From NCBI RefSeq assembly GCF_010093535.1, contig NW_022985187.1, positions 1 through 28,314 on the forward strand: DNA of 28,314 bases, read 5' to 3'. Below are positions 9,438 through 18,899 of this stretch, piece after piece (position 1 is the stretch's first letter; each line of letters begins with the position of its first letter). The notes beneath the pieces were generated by a model. That model did not search any database and was not told the DNA's origin. It saw only the letters and a program-made list of their open reading frames with translations. The position numbers were made by a program, and so were the translations under genes. Source of the stretch: Lindgomyces ingoldianus. Lineage: Eukaryota > Ascomycota > Dothideomycetes > Pleosporales > Lindgomycetaceae.

Positions 9438-9901
9438 TGCGTACCTTTTAGTACAGTAGGAAAAGTTGTATAGTATTAGCTTAGCAGGCAGGGCGCCTAC
9501 CTTATTATAATAATAGTCTTTCTTTTCTTTACATCTTGCGTTCTCTAGCGTTGCACCTGTTCCTTTTACTGCCTAATACTGCCACGCTACGCCTAATACT
9601 GCTACCTAATATCTTTAATTTAATTGTTTTAGCATTAAAGCTCTAGTTATAGAGCTGTAGCTTGTATAGTTTGTTGCCTCTACAGGAATTTCTTAGAGTG
9701 CTAGGAAGCTCTAGCGCTGCTTCTGCCTCTGCCTCTGCCTCTCTATTAAGGCAAACATTAATGTAGTACATGTAATACCTTAACAAGCTGTTTTACTTGC
9801 ACAACTGCTAGTTTAGCTTCTTTAACTGCTGTTTAAATATAATAGGCTAATGCCTAGAGGTGTTAGTAAGAGATTACCTAGCAGTGTTAGGAAATGCATA
9901 A
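9438..9901. other. Moderately decayed DNA with a short CTGCCT-type microsatellite
   Basis: Less AT-rich than its surroundings. It holds four units of a 6-bp repeat (CTGCCT/TCTGCC) around 9719-9745 and several TGCCTAATACTG-like short repeats near 9568-9608. No gene was recognised. Confidence 0.4.
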
Positions 9902-10085
9902 AGTAAATTGTAGCAAATTGTAGCTAACTATAGCAAATTACAGCAAACTATGGCAAATTGTAGCAAACTACAGCAAATTGCGGCAAACTATAGTAAACTA
10001 AAGCAAACTACAGCAAATTGCAGCAAACTACAGCAAATTGCAGCAAACTATAGCAAATTGCAGCAAACTACAGTAGATTACAGCA
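9902..10085 (+). repeat. Minisatellite of 10-bp units (AGCAAAYTRY)
   Basis: About 18 degenerate units alternate AGCAAATTGC and AGCAAACTAC, so the effective period is 20 bp. Open frames crossing it are a by-product of the repeat. The unit resembles the tandem motif inside the nearby Copia LTR. Confidence 0.85.
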
Positions 10086-10349
10086 GCAGGCAACAATCCC
10101 TAGTAGATATTAGTTGTGTTGCAAGTAGCTCTACGTATAGAGAGGGTTCTAGGGGGGTAATGCCTCTAGAAAAAAAGCCTTACAAAGGGTAGCAATAATT
10201 GCACATAAGCTAGTGTTAGCGTAATAAGAAATTACTAAGCTTTAAGCAGCTAATAAGGCAGCTACATTTAGAAAGGCCTGCGCTTAACAGCTTAAAATAA
10301 GTTTAGGGCGCGCAGTGATAGGAAAAAGGCAAAGAAGCAGGTGTAAGCT

Positions 10350-10780
10350 TGTTAGATATGCGCATCTACTGTCAAGACAGGAGGAACGCTGGACGAAAGC
10401 TGCTACATAGTACGAGCAATAAGCTCGAACAGTATGTTGCTGCAAATTGCAGCATGTTGCAGCATTTTGCAACAACTTGCAGCATTTTGCAACAACTTGC
10501 AGCATTTTGCAACAAATTGCAGCATTTTGCAACAAATTGCAGCATTTTGCAACAAATTGCAGCATTTTGCAACAAATTGCAGCATGTTGCGGCTGGTCGC
10601 GCATAGGGCTAGTGCGCGAGGGACTCGGACCGGAAAAACAAAGCCGAGCAACACGAGCAGAGCCGACAAAAAGAAAAAGAAACATTGATCAATCAATACA
10701 ATCAATTATCATCCCATACATCATATCCAAAAACCCATCATTCATCTCAGGAAGCCCAGAAACAGTGCTTCAATCTGACA
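10350..10780 (+). mobile_element. Copia solo LTR (431 bp), TSD AAGCT
   Basis: Starts TGTTAGAT, ends ATCTGACA, and is flanked by perfect AAGCT duplications (10345-10349 and 10781-10785). It is the longest and least mutated of three LTR copies. The extra length is a tandem array at 10449-10588. Interior landmarks (CGCATCTACTGTCAAGACAG, GTCGCGCATAGGG, TCTCAGGAAGCC) are shared with 294-624 and 23582-23844. No internal retroelement sequence remains, so this is an LTR-LTR recombination product. Confidence 0.92.
10449..10588 (+). repeat. 20-bp minisatellite inside Copia LTR
   Basis: About seven copies of TTGCAGCATTTTGCAACAAA, nearly perfect. The LTR at 294-624 has about three degenerate units, and the LTR at 23582-23844 has none. 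Open frames on both strands here are artefacts of the repeat. Confidence 0.9.
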
Positions 10781-10830
10781 AAGCTAAAGTAGATAAGCAA
10801 TCCTAAAGGCGCTGCGGACAGTGCAATTAG

Positions 10831-11059
10831 TGTTTGCATTGGTGACACTCGGATGCGTCGTCACCATAGTCGCACGATAGTCGGATGTGTCGTCACACGA
10901 TGATCATGCGTCGGCACCATAGTCGTATGCATCTCAGCACAGTCTCTTGCCACGACTCACCCACTTATTTCGCATATATATAGACTCCTGCATAGGACTC
11001 CTCTAGCAATACAATACAATGCAGTTCCTCATGTCTCTGGTGCCTCACATAGCTTCACA
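10831..11059 (+). mobile_element. Solo LTR of a second family (229 bp), TSD ATTAG
   Basis: Starts TGTTTGCA, ends TTCACA, and is flanked by ATTAG at 10826-10830 and 11060-11064. A TATA-like run (CATATATATAGAC, about 10973-10985) followed by CTCCTCTAGCAATACAATAC looks like an LTR promoter and leader. It contains imperfect repeats of GGATGYGTCGTCAC. Composition is normal, so it is recent or unRIPed. It does not match the other LTRs here, and the strand is assigned only from the TATA direction. Confidence 0.75.
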
Positions 11060-11230
11060 ATTAGACTAGGCATAACGCGCAAACGTGTAAGAAAGAAGTA
11101 GAAGTAGTATCTAAATAATATTCCAGGCTGTACTGTACTCTATAGTGCTAGAGTGGGTTGTTATGGGCCATAATAAAGTTTGTTGTGGTGTGGTCTTGGC
11201 AAAAGTGAGCAACTCAGGTGTGCGAGCAAC

Positions 11231-11380
11231 TGCCAATCCTCGACACACTGATGCGGCTGGTGCCAATCCCCGACACACCGATGCGGCTGATGCCAATCCT
11301 CGACACACCGATGCGGCTGATGCCAATCCTCGACACACCAATGTGGCTGATGCCAATCCCCGACACACCGATGTGGCTAG
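11231..11380 (+). repeat. 30-bp minisatellite, five units
   Basis: Five consecutive 30-bp units of TGCCAATCCYCGACACACCG plus ATGCGGCTGA. The period is a multiple of three, so one frame repeats a 10-residue unit (NPRHTDAADA) without stops. No start context, intron or flanking domain supports translation. Confidence 0.9.
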
Positions 11381-11660
11381 AGAGGTGGAATAGGCGCAAC
11401 TAAGCATAATTTAAACATGTTTTACACAACGCATGCTAGAGCAAACTGCATGCAAATTAGCATAAAGGTGCACTTACATTAGCTATACATTTTTTTTAAA
11501 AAAGAATATAAGAAACACATAAGGTGACAGAGAAACGGCGTTACTGGGGTTTATCCGAAGAAATTCTGACTAACTAGCGCGTCCAAAAGAGGAGATTCTG
11601 CTCAACTTTTCGTTCTGCAAACCCGAATATAATAAGCAGAGCAAGCTCTGCTAATAACTA
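11231..11660 (+). repeat. Dispersed repeat D, well-preserved copy
   Basis: Homologous to 8600-8952 (heavily mutated) and, inverted, to 28186-28314. It keeps normal composition, for example CAAACCCGAATATAATAAGC and the palindromic GCAGAGCAAGCTCTGC near 11636-11651. It is interrupted at its right end by a pogo-like insertion at a TA (11659-11660). The outer limits and nature of the family are unknown. Confidence 0.75.
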
Positions 11661-11929
11661 ACGTATAGTACAGGCAAGTTACTTACACACCTAAGTTACT
11701 TACTTTTACTAAAACTCTACTAAACTACTTTTTTTACACTAATGCATTCCTAACAACACTACTTAGACGCGCTAAAAGAACATTAGATACAGCTTATACT
11801 CTAGGCTTTTAAATAAGATGTAACACTTTTAAAACAACATGCTATAGCTATATATAGAGTCTTTTAAAAAATAATAAATAACTAACACACTAGACAACTT
11901 TTATAAGCTAATTTTATAGCTAACTTATA
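11661..11929 (+). mobile_element. Pogo-like TIR element copy 1, left-arm fragment
   Basis: It begins ACGTATAGTACAGGCAAG after a TA and runs through the same arm as copies 2 and 3 (CACACCTAAGTTACTTAC, then a TTTTAAAAAATAATAAATAAC block). It is cut at a TA (11928-11929), where copy 2 begins. Its right half is not found in the window and would lie beyond the Copia element that truncates copy 2. Confidence 0.75.
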
Positions 11930-13150
11930 ACATACATTATAGGCAAGTTGCTTACACATCTAAGTTACTTACTTTTACTAAGACCCTACTAAACTACTTT
12001 TTTTATACTAATATATTTCTAATAACACTACTTAGACGCACTAAAAAAAGTTAAATATAGCTTATACTTTAAGCTTTTAAATAAAATATAAAACTTTTAA
12101 AGTAATATACTATAGCTATATATAAAGTCTTTTAAAAAATAATAAATAACTAAAGCGCTAAATAACTTTTATAAGCTAATTTTATAGCTAACTTATAAAA
12201 GATAAGTAATAATAAAAAGTAAGTAATTATTAAAAACATACTTAAGCTATATACATAAGAATTTTCTTCTTAGATAGTAGTTATAGCTAATATAGCTAAT
12301 TCTTTACACGCTAAGTGTAATTAAGGCTATATTAGCATAACCTAGCTTAGTATGTTTATAAAGTATTATTTAAAGCTTAAAGTAAAGTTTAAGCATAATG
12401 TACTTTACAGGCAAGTTGCTTACACACCTAAGTTGCTTACTTTTACTAAGACTCTACTAAACTACTTTTTCTACACTAATGCATTTCTAATAACACTACT
12501 TAAACATGCTAAAAGAATGTTAAGTATAGCTTACACTTTAAGCTTTTAAATAAAACATAAAACTTTTAAAGAAACATGCTGCAGCTAGATATAAAGTCTT
12601 TTAAAAAATAATAAATAACTATAGCACTAGATAACTTTTATAAGCTAATTTTATAGTAAACTGATAAAGGCTAAGTAATAATAAAAAGTAGGTAATTATT
12701 AAAACTATACTTAAGCTATATATATAAAGATTTTCCTCTTAAATAGCATTTATAGCTAATATAGCTAATTCTTTACATGCTAAGCATAATCTAGGCTATA
12801 TTAGCATAAACTAGCTTTATATATTTAGAAAGTGTTATTTAGAGCTTAAAGTAATATTTAAGTGTAGTATAACTATAAAAAAGCTTTTTATAAAAGTCTT
12901 AGAGTAATTTAAAGCAGGTTTAGCCTTATAGAGAATATTAAAGCTAAGTATAGCATTTAAAATAATAATATGTATAACTTTAGTAAAATAGGCTTTATTA
13001 TAAGCTAAATATTTATTAACTATACTTATACTTAAAACTTTACTTTAAGCTTTAAATAACACTTTATAAACATACTAGGCTAGTTTATGCTAATATAGCC
13101 TAGATTATACTTAGCGTGTAAAGAATTAGCTATATTAGTGTTACAATCCT

Positions 13151-13180
13151 TACTCCGGGAATATGGTATCTTCCGGAGTA
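13151..13180. promoter_or_regulatory. Inverted CCGG repeat near the LTR edge
   Basis: TACTCCGG (13151-13158) and CCGGAGTA (13173-13180) are perfect 8-bp inverted arms with a 14-bp spacer. Zn(II)2Cys6 dimers bind paired CGG/CCG triplets, so this is a candidate operator for the protein encoded antisense in the same element. In the other LTR both arms are mutated to CTAG. Binding is inference only. Confidence 0.35.
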
Positions 13181-13510
13181 CAACGGCCTATGTGAGTGTG
13201 AGAGAGAGGGGGGCGAGGACTTAGCTGAATCGGGTGTACAGTCCGTTCGGCAGAGTATGGGATATTCGGGTTTCAGGAGGCAGGCTGTGGTTTGTCCCTA
13301 GGCTGTATGGGTAGCTGGGTGGAACCAGTCGGGTAGACAAGGGTTGGAGGTATATATGTTGTAAGATATATAAGGCAGCTTAATCCTCTTTAGAAAGGAG
13401 TTAAGCCTCTTAGTCTATTATAAAGAACTAAGTAATAAACTAAACAATAAACTAAACGTTAATCACAGCCTCCTAACTATAGTTAAGATTAAGACTATAT
13501 ACATGGTGTT

Positions 13511-13537
13511 TGCATGCGTTGCATGCGTTGCATGTGG
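13511..13537 (+). repeat. Three 9-bp repeats TGCATGCGT in the Gypsy LTR
   Basis: Two exact and one diverged tandem copies of TGCATGCGT, each containing the palindrome GCATGC. The block is present in both LTRs (20561-20587). Confidence 0.8.
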
Positions 13538-13882
13538 TGTCCGCTTCTGCCTGCAACGCCTGCACTGCCTGCGACGTCCTTAGTTCCTATTAGACAACGC
13601 ATTCTGCTAAGGTTTTGTTTATAAGGTAGAGCCATTCCTCCTCTATTTAGTTATAAGGTCTACTAATTACAGGGTTAACTGTCCTCTATCTGCTGTGCTT
13701 AGGGCTATGTGTTATTGCAAGCTAAGTCATTACAGTCTGTTTGTTGGCTGTAACACGCAGGCTTCCCTCCTAGTCAGCGTCCTCGCTGTTACGTTCTTCC
13801 TGTTGCAAGCGTCAGATTTGTTTCTTTTTAACTAGTGCGCGCCCCTCTGTAAACGCTTAACGTACGTTCATCCTTTTTAACC

Positions 13883-14524
13883 ATGCCTCGCCAGGTTCCT
13901 CGTCTTTCTGCTGTTGATCGTTGTCTTCGTACCGTCGCCCGCCTTGATCCTTATTGTCGTACGAAAATGCGTCCCTGTGGTCCTTGCCGTTCGCATAGTA
14001 CTCCTTGCGTATTGTCCTTGTCATCAGACAAGTGTGTGGAATGCGTGCGGAAGGGTGGTCGTTGCGACGCTTTTGTTTCTGACGCGGCCTAGGATCGTCT
14101 AGAGCGTAAGGAGCGGAAGTTGCGCAGGGAGCTAGAGGCGGCAGCAGAGGAAGAGATAAGGGAGAAGGAGAAAGAGATGCAGGAGCAAGCTAAATCTCTA
14201 CAGCGTCTTTAGTCTTTTGTAGCTTAACAGGAACAGGTTTAGAAACAACTAAAAGTGTTAGAGGATTAAAGGGTAAAGTATCTAGAAGAAGACCTTTTAT
14301 TGTTAGATAAGCTTAAAGCGCTTAAGGCAGAGGCGGCAGGCCTTCCTGCTCCTCAGCCCGCCTTAAAGGGTTAGGGACTTCCTACATTGCAGCTAGCTAA
14401 TGCTGCAATTGTTTTAGCAGACAAAGATGTCTTTTAGTCGCAGGAACTTTTGCTAGGGTAGTTTAACTTAAAAGGCGCAAGTAATACTCCTGTAGCGCCT
14501 TCTAGGCGTTCTGCAGGTTTGTGA
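13883..14524 (+). pseudogene. Antisense Zn(II)2Cys6 plus charged-helix protein gene inside the Gypsy element, broken by RIP stops
   Basis: Starting from ATG in good context (TTAACCATGCC), the frame runs 213 codons to TGA at 14522-14524 with no frameshift. It is interrupted only by eight TAG/TAA codons (first at 14093-14095), each explicable as Gln or Trp changed by RIP. Residues 32-61 have Cys at 32, 35, 42, 51, 54 and 61, that is C-x2-C-x6-C-x8-C-x2-C-x6-C, the spacing of fungal Zn(II)2Cys6 DNA-binding clusters. CVECVRKGGRC resembles the second half of the cluster in Gal4-type regulators. Residues after about 72 are rich in Glu, Lys, Arg, Gln and Leu (RKERKLRRELEAAAEEE), as in a coiled coil. 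The gene lies on the strand opposite gag-pol, between integrase and the LTR. The first 70 codons keep high GC. It could be a regulator of the element or a captured host gene; the function is not known. Confidence 0.72.
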
Positions 14525-14559
14525 CAGGTTCCTAGGTGTTCTTACCGGTTAGGTATCCT

Positions 14560-17500
14560 ACCTATTTTATTAAGTAATAATCTCCTTCTTTGTCTAAAAT
14601 CTTTTTAACTTTATATTTAAGTTCTTTTTTATCCTATTCTTAGGTTGCTAACAAGATATCCTTAGGTGCTAGTTCTAGCTTAGAGACATAGAACTACAGG
14701 AAAATCTTTATGTCCTTTAGTAATTTAAGCTTACATGCTCTAAGGCAGGTTTAGATAACTTTATAAAGTCCTATTTATTTTTTAGCTAGCTTCTGTGCTA
14801 GTTAAGAGTTTTTAAGGTTTATAGTATCTAAATACACGTAATTATAAGGGTGTATTTCTAGTGCTGTCTGTTAGTGTTAATTTGCTAAAGCTTCTATAGC
14901 TTTAATTACACGTTAAGCTTCCTTACCTAATTTTTAGTAAACTTCTAAAAGCTGTGTTGTCTAATTTAGAGCCTCTAGTAGGTCTGTTAGCTAGGTTCTA
15001 AAAAGCTTATATCTATAAGGGTAACCAAAATTTGCTTTGTACAGGGTTATTTTAGTTATGGAGGACTGTGTAGTGTTAATAGCTAACTGTGCTATTAGCA
15101 ACTACTTAGGCCAGTCTATCTGCTTGTATAAGATATATTTTTATAGGTACTTTTTTATTTCTGTGTTTATTTATTCTGTTTGTCCATCTGTCTAAGGATA
15201 GTAAGCTGTGGAGAGTTTGTAGGTAATTTTAAGGTGTTAGATTACAGTTGTCTAGTATTTACTAGTAAAAAGTTTATCTCTATCTAAGATAATAATTTGC
15301 AGGCATCTATAAGTTATAAAGAGATTCTTTTCTAGTTTAAACATAAATTCTTTTACAGTTATGCTTTTCTCTGTTGCCTATGTAAAGACAAACTTTGTAG
15401 TTTTGTTAACTACAACTATAATTATATTACAAAGCCTTTCTAGGCTAGGCTCACAAGAAGGTAGTAGGCCTGTTATAAAGTCTATTGTTATTATAGTCTA
15501 AGGTTGTTTAGGCGCTATAATTAGCTAGAGTTATTTGTATAGTTTGTGTCTTTAAGAATTGTTCTTGTTGCAGAGGTCACATTCCTATAGTACTTTAGTG
15601 CATAAATACTTTAATTATAGGATGTCTCTAGAAATTGCCTCCTTTATTTTCTTTTAAAAAGATCCTATTCTAGGATGTCTAAACATTAAGGCCTTATAAT
15701 ATTTTTTAATAAGGTTTTTTTATCTATGTTTTATAATTATTAAGGAACAGATTTAGCCTTTAGGTTCTAGTCTATTATATACTAAGCCTTAGCTAGTTTC
15801 TTTAAAGATTGTAAATTCCTCTATATCTTTTTCTAGTCTATTAAAATAGTTAAAACGTCTGCTAAGAATGTCTGCCTGTTAGTTGCTGTTTCTAGGGACG
15901 TGTTTAATAATAAAGTTAAATTACACTAATTCTGTTGCCTATTATATATGCATTAGGGAGAGTTTCTTTGTTGTTAGAAAAGTCACTAGGTTAGCATAAT
16001 TAGTATAAATAGTAAATTATTATCTAAGTCTTTATAATTTAATTTCCTAATTTCTATAGGCATTAACTATAGCCTTAAGTTCTTTGTCTAGTATAGTGTA
16101 CTTCTGTTCTGCTAGGGCGAATTTTGCTGAATAATATGCTACTAGGTGCTAGTAGCTATCTTCTTGTTTTTACAGAAGGGCTGCTCCCTTAGCTTATTTA
16201 AAGGCGTTAGTGTGTATCTTAGTTTCAAGGGTTAAGTCGTACATGCAGAGGACTAGGTAGCTAGTAATAATTCTCTTTAATTCTTTAAAGGCCTAGTCTA
16301 TGTCTGTTGTCTACTAGAATTTATGTAATGCTTTTTCTTTTGTTATAGCGTTAGTAAGCAGGAGCGCTATTTTAGAGTAGTCCTTAATTATCCTTCATAC
16401 GTAGCCTGTTAGTCTAAGGAATCCTCTAATTTTAGTAATAGATTTAGGTACTAGCTATTTAAGTACTTTAGCTACCTTCTTTAGATCTATCTTTATCTAG
16501 TCCTAGTTTATAATAAATCCTAGGTATTTAGTTTTTTATATGTTAAACTCACATTTTTCTAGCTAGAGGTGTAGGCTATATTACCTAAGGCAGTCTAGTA
16601 CAAGTTTTACTTTTAATATATAGTTATTACAGCTTTCCTTAGTGTATATTAGTATGTTGTTAAGGTATACTAATACAAATATATTAAGGTACAGGTTTAG
16701 AGCTGTGTTAATAACTTACTAGAAGGTTGCAGGTGCGTTAGTTAGTCTAAACAGTATAACAAGTAATTTATATAGTCCTCTAGGGGTTTAGAAGGCTGTT
16801 ATTTATTTATGTCCTTACTTAATTCTTATTTTATTAAATCTATCTTAGACGTTAAACTTAGTAAAGTGCTTAGTTCCTTTTAATTAGTTTATAATGTCCT
16901 AGATTATTAGAAGGGGGTACTAGTCTTATATAGTGTTATTGTTTAGAGTTTAATAGTCCTAGCATACTTTTATCTTGCTGTTTTTTTTTTTTGCAAAGAC
17001 TACTGCTAATGCTATTAGGCTGTTGCTTTCCCTAATATGCCCTTATAATAGCATTCTGTCTATGTACTCTTGTAGTGCGTCTTTCTAAGCCTTAGTTAGT
17101 AGTTAGAGTTTATAGGCCTTTAGCTAGGGTTCTAGTTTAAGGTTAATGGCGTGATCCTATAGCTAATGCAGGGGTAGTTCTCTAAGGTCCTCTAAGGTTT
17201 TAAACATGTCCTTATATTCCTTATATTCCTCTAGTAAGTCCTTTAATTTATAAGCAATTCTATAGATTCTTACTTATTTAAGGTCTTATTTTTTCTAGAA
17301 TTCTTTAAAGGACATTTTATTTAGTTTTTTTTTTATTAAGCAGACTGCTTAGGCTTTTAGTTTTTAGTAAGGGAATTTTTTTAGCTTTTTTTTCTTTAGG
17401 AAGTATCTGCTTCCTTCCTTTACTTATTAGTAAAAGGTGCATAAATTATTATAGCATGCTAACTATGTTATACAGGCGTGATCTTATTTTATTACTAGGG

Positions 17501-18000
17501 TTATAGTTTGCTAGTTAATTATTAGGTTGTGTTTATAAAGCTAGTTGTATCTAAGTATTACTTAGTACTTTTCTTCTAGTAGTAAGATGTTAAAGGATAT
17601 CTAGTTACTAGTTCCTTTAGCATCTATAATAAGTTTATAGGTTTTAAGTTATATCTATCTAACTCTATATTTAATTAATAAGGCGTTTGCTAGAGTTACT
17701 TTAAAAGGCTTTTTTTTACTTTTAAAAAGTATCTGTTTTTAGTTAACCCACGTAGAGTTAATTACTGTAAAGGTGCAGCTACTGTCTATTAGTGTAAGGC
17801 CTGTCTATTCTTGCCTTAAGTAGGTAAGGGTTATCTTTATAGTTAGGCTTCTGCCTAGTCCTTGTCCTACAGCGACAAGGGTGCAGAGTTTGTAGGGAGT
17901 CTTTAGGTAATCTATGCTATTGTTTTCTTCTACTTTAAGTGCTTCTTTTTAATAGCTTTTAATTTAGTTAGCTTATACTTTATATTCCTAGTAACTTTAT
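14560..18000 (-). pseudogene. Gypsy pol (protease, RT, RNase H, integrase), RIP-inactivated
   Basis: Read right to left: the protease motif LIDSSCT (about 17772-17795, usually DSG); the RT motif YLNNILIYT (16641-16667, usually YLDDILIYS), followed by KCEFN and KYLGFII; a RNase H trace (IHTNAF, about 16200-16220); the integrase motif DRDKLFTSKYW near 15255-15290; and LSTAYYP.TDGQTE (15174-15215), where a TAG replaces Gln. The limits are approximate. D-to-N at the RT active site and dozens of stops match RIP. Confidence 0.9.
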
Positions 18001-18109
18001 ATTATGTATTCTGCTATAGTGCAGTGTTAATCTTCTATCTTGTAGTAATACAGCATTTAGTTATTTTGTTAATAAGCTCTTTATTAGAAGTAGTGGAACA
18101 CGCAATTTG

Positions 18110-18250
18110 TTTAGTTCTTGCATTCTGTCTAGGGTTTCAGCTCGTGTCTAGCTCCAGTGTCGCAATGGATGCACTGAGGCATCTCGCAGGTGGACGCCAT
18201 CCTAGGGAGTGTGTTAGTTGTGAGTTCACTTGCCTAGATTCTGTATAGCT
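18110..18250. other. GC-rich patch between Gypsy gag and pol
   Basis: About 140 bp of normal composition inside an otherwise AT-rich internal region. On the minus strand one frame reads CEMPQCIHCDTGARHE, a Cys/His-rich segment that might be a second nucleic-acid-binding knuckle at the gag-pol junction. On plus, another frame has CVSCEFTC. Neither can be assigned with confidence. Confidence 0.35.
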
Positions 18251-18899
18251 ACTAGCTGGCTCTGTGTTTAGTTAACTAGTGCTTCAGACAGTATTTGTTA
18301 ACACATAGATACTAGTTGTACAGGCAATCCTTAAGGTTATTCTAGACTAGTATTAGTTAGACTTGCGTCTATCTTAGGTACTCCTTAGTTTGTACTATTT
18401 GCAAAGGGTGGCTCTAGTACGTGCACTAGAACTTGTTGTGTCTTTAACTTCTGCATAGAATACAGTATCTGTTTTGTTAACAAATCTCCAGGTCTTTCTG
18501 TGTAATAGCTAATGCTAGAGGGGGTGTGTTAGCTCTCTAATTACAGAGTTTTAGGGTTATTAAAGGGGTGCATTACTAGTTAGGGCCTTTCTCTTTGTTT
18601 AGGATTTTCTAGAACATTTTCTATTATTCCTTATTATTTAGCACTGCGTAATAGGTTTAAGCAATCTTCTTAATTACACTATAAGTGTCTGTGTTATTGT
18701 TAATGTGTACTTTATACATTATTTTTCTGCAATTTTGTTAGTTGTAGGTGTCACCGCACTTCTAACAGTTGCTGTAGTTAAACTAGTATTGTAATTCTTA
18801 AGCAGAGATTCTAGTTATTAGTTGTCCTAGAGGGAATAGTTCTTTTCTTTCTTTTACATTTGCAACATATGTTGTTGCTTGTGTCTAGCTGCGCTATCC

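Larger units (their letters stand above)
13139..13755 (-). repeat. Gypsy 3' LTR (617 bp)
   Basis: Same length as 20189-20805 with 46 differences, all transitions. Positions 13139 to about 13620 are nearly unmutated, while the part next to the internal region (13620-13755) carries about 20 C-to-T/G-to-A changes. TATATAAGG at about 13369-13377 could start transcription rightward into the antisense gene. The neighbouring TATATATC-type run read leftward could serve gag-pol. Confidence 0.95.

Noticed and set aside
10349..10806. Several open frames on both strands through the 20-bp array
   Set aside because: All are by-products of a tandem repeat without stops in an LTR; no start context or domain.
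9902..11380. Tandem repeats considered as a CRISPR array
   Set aside because: Units are contiguous with no unique spacers, and the host is clearly eukaryotic.
11145..11407. Open frames on both strands across the 30-bp array
   Set aside because: The repeat period is a multiple of three, so frames stay open by construction. The alternative frames are equally open.
18024..18248. Plus-strand frame of 74 codons
   Set aside because: It is antisense within the Gypsy gag-pol region, and its GC-rich end is better explained by the minus strand.
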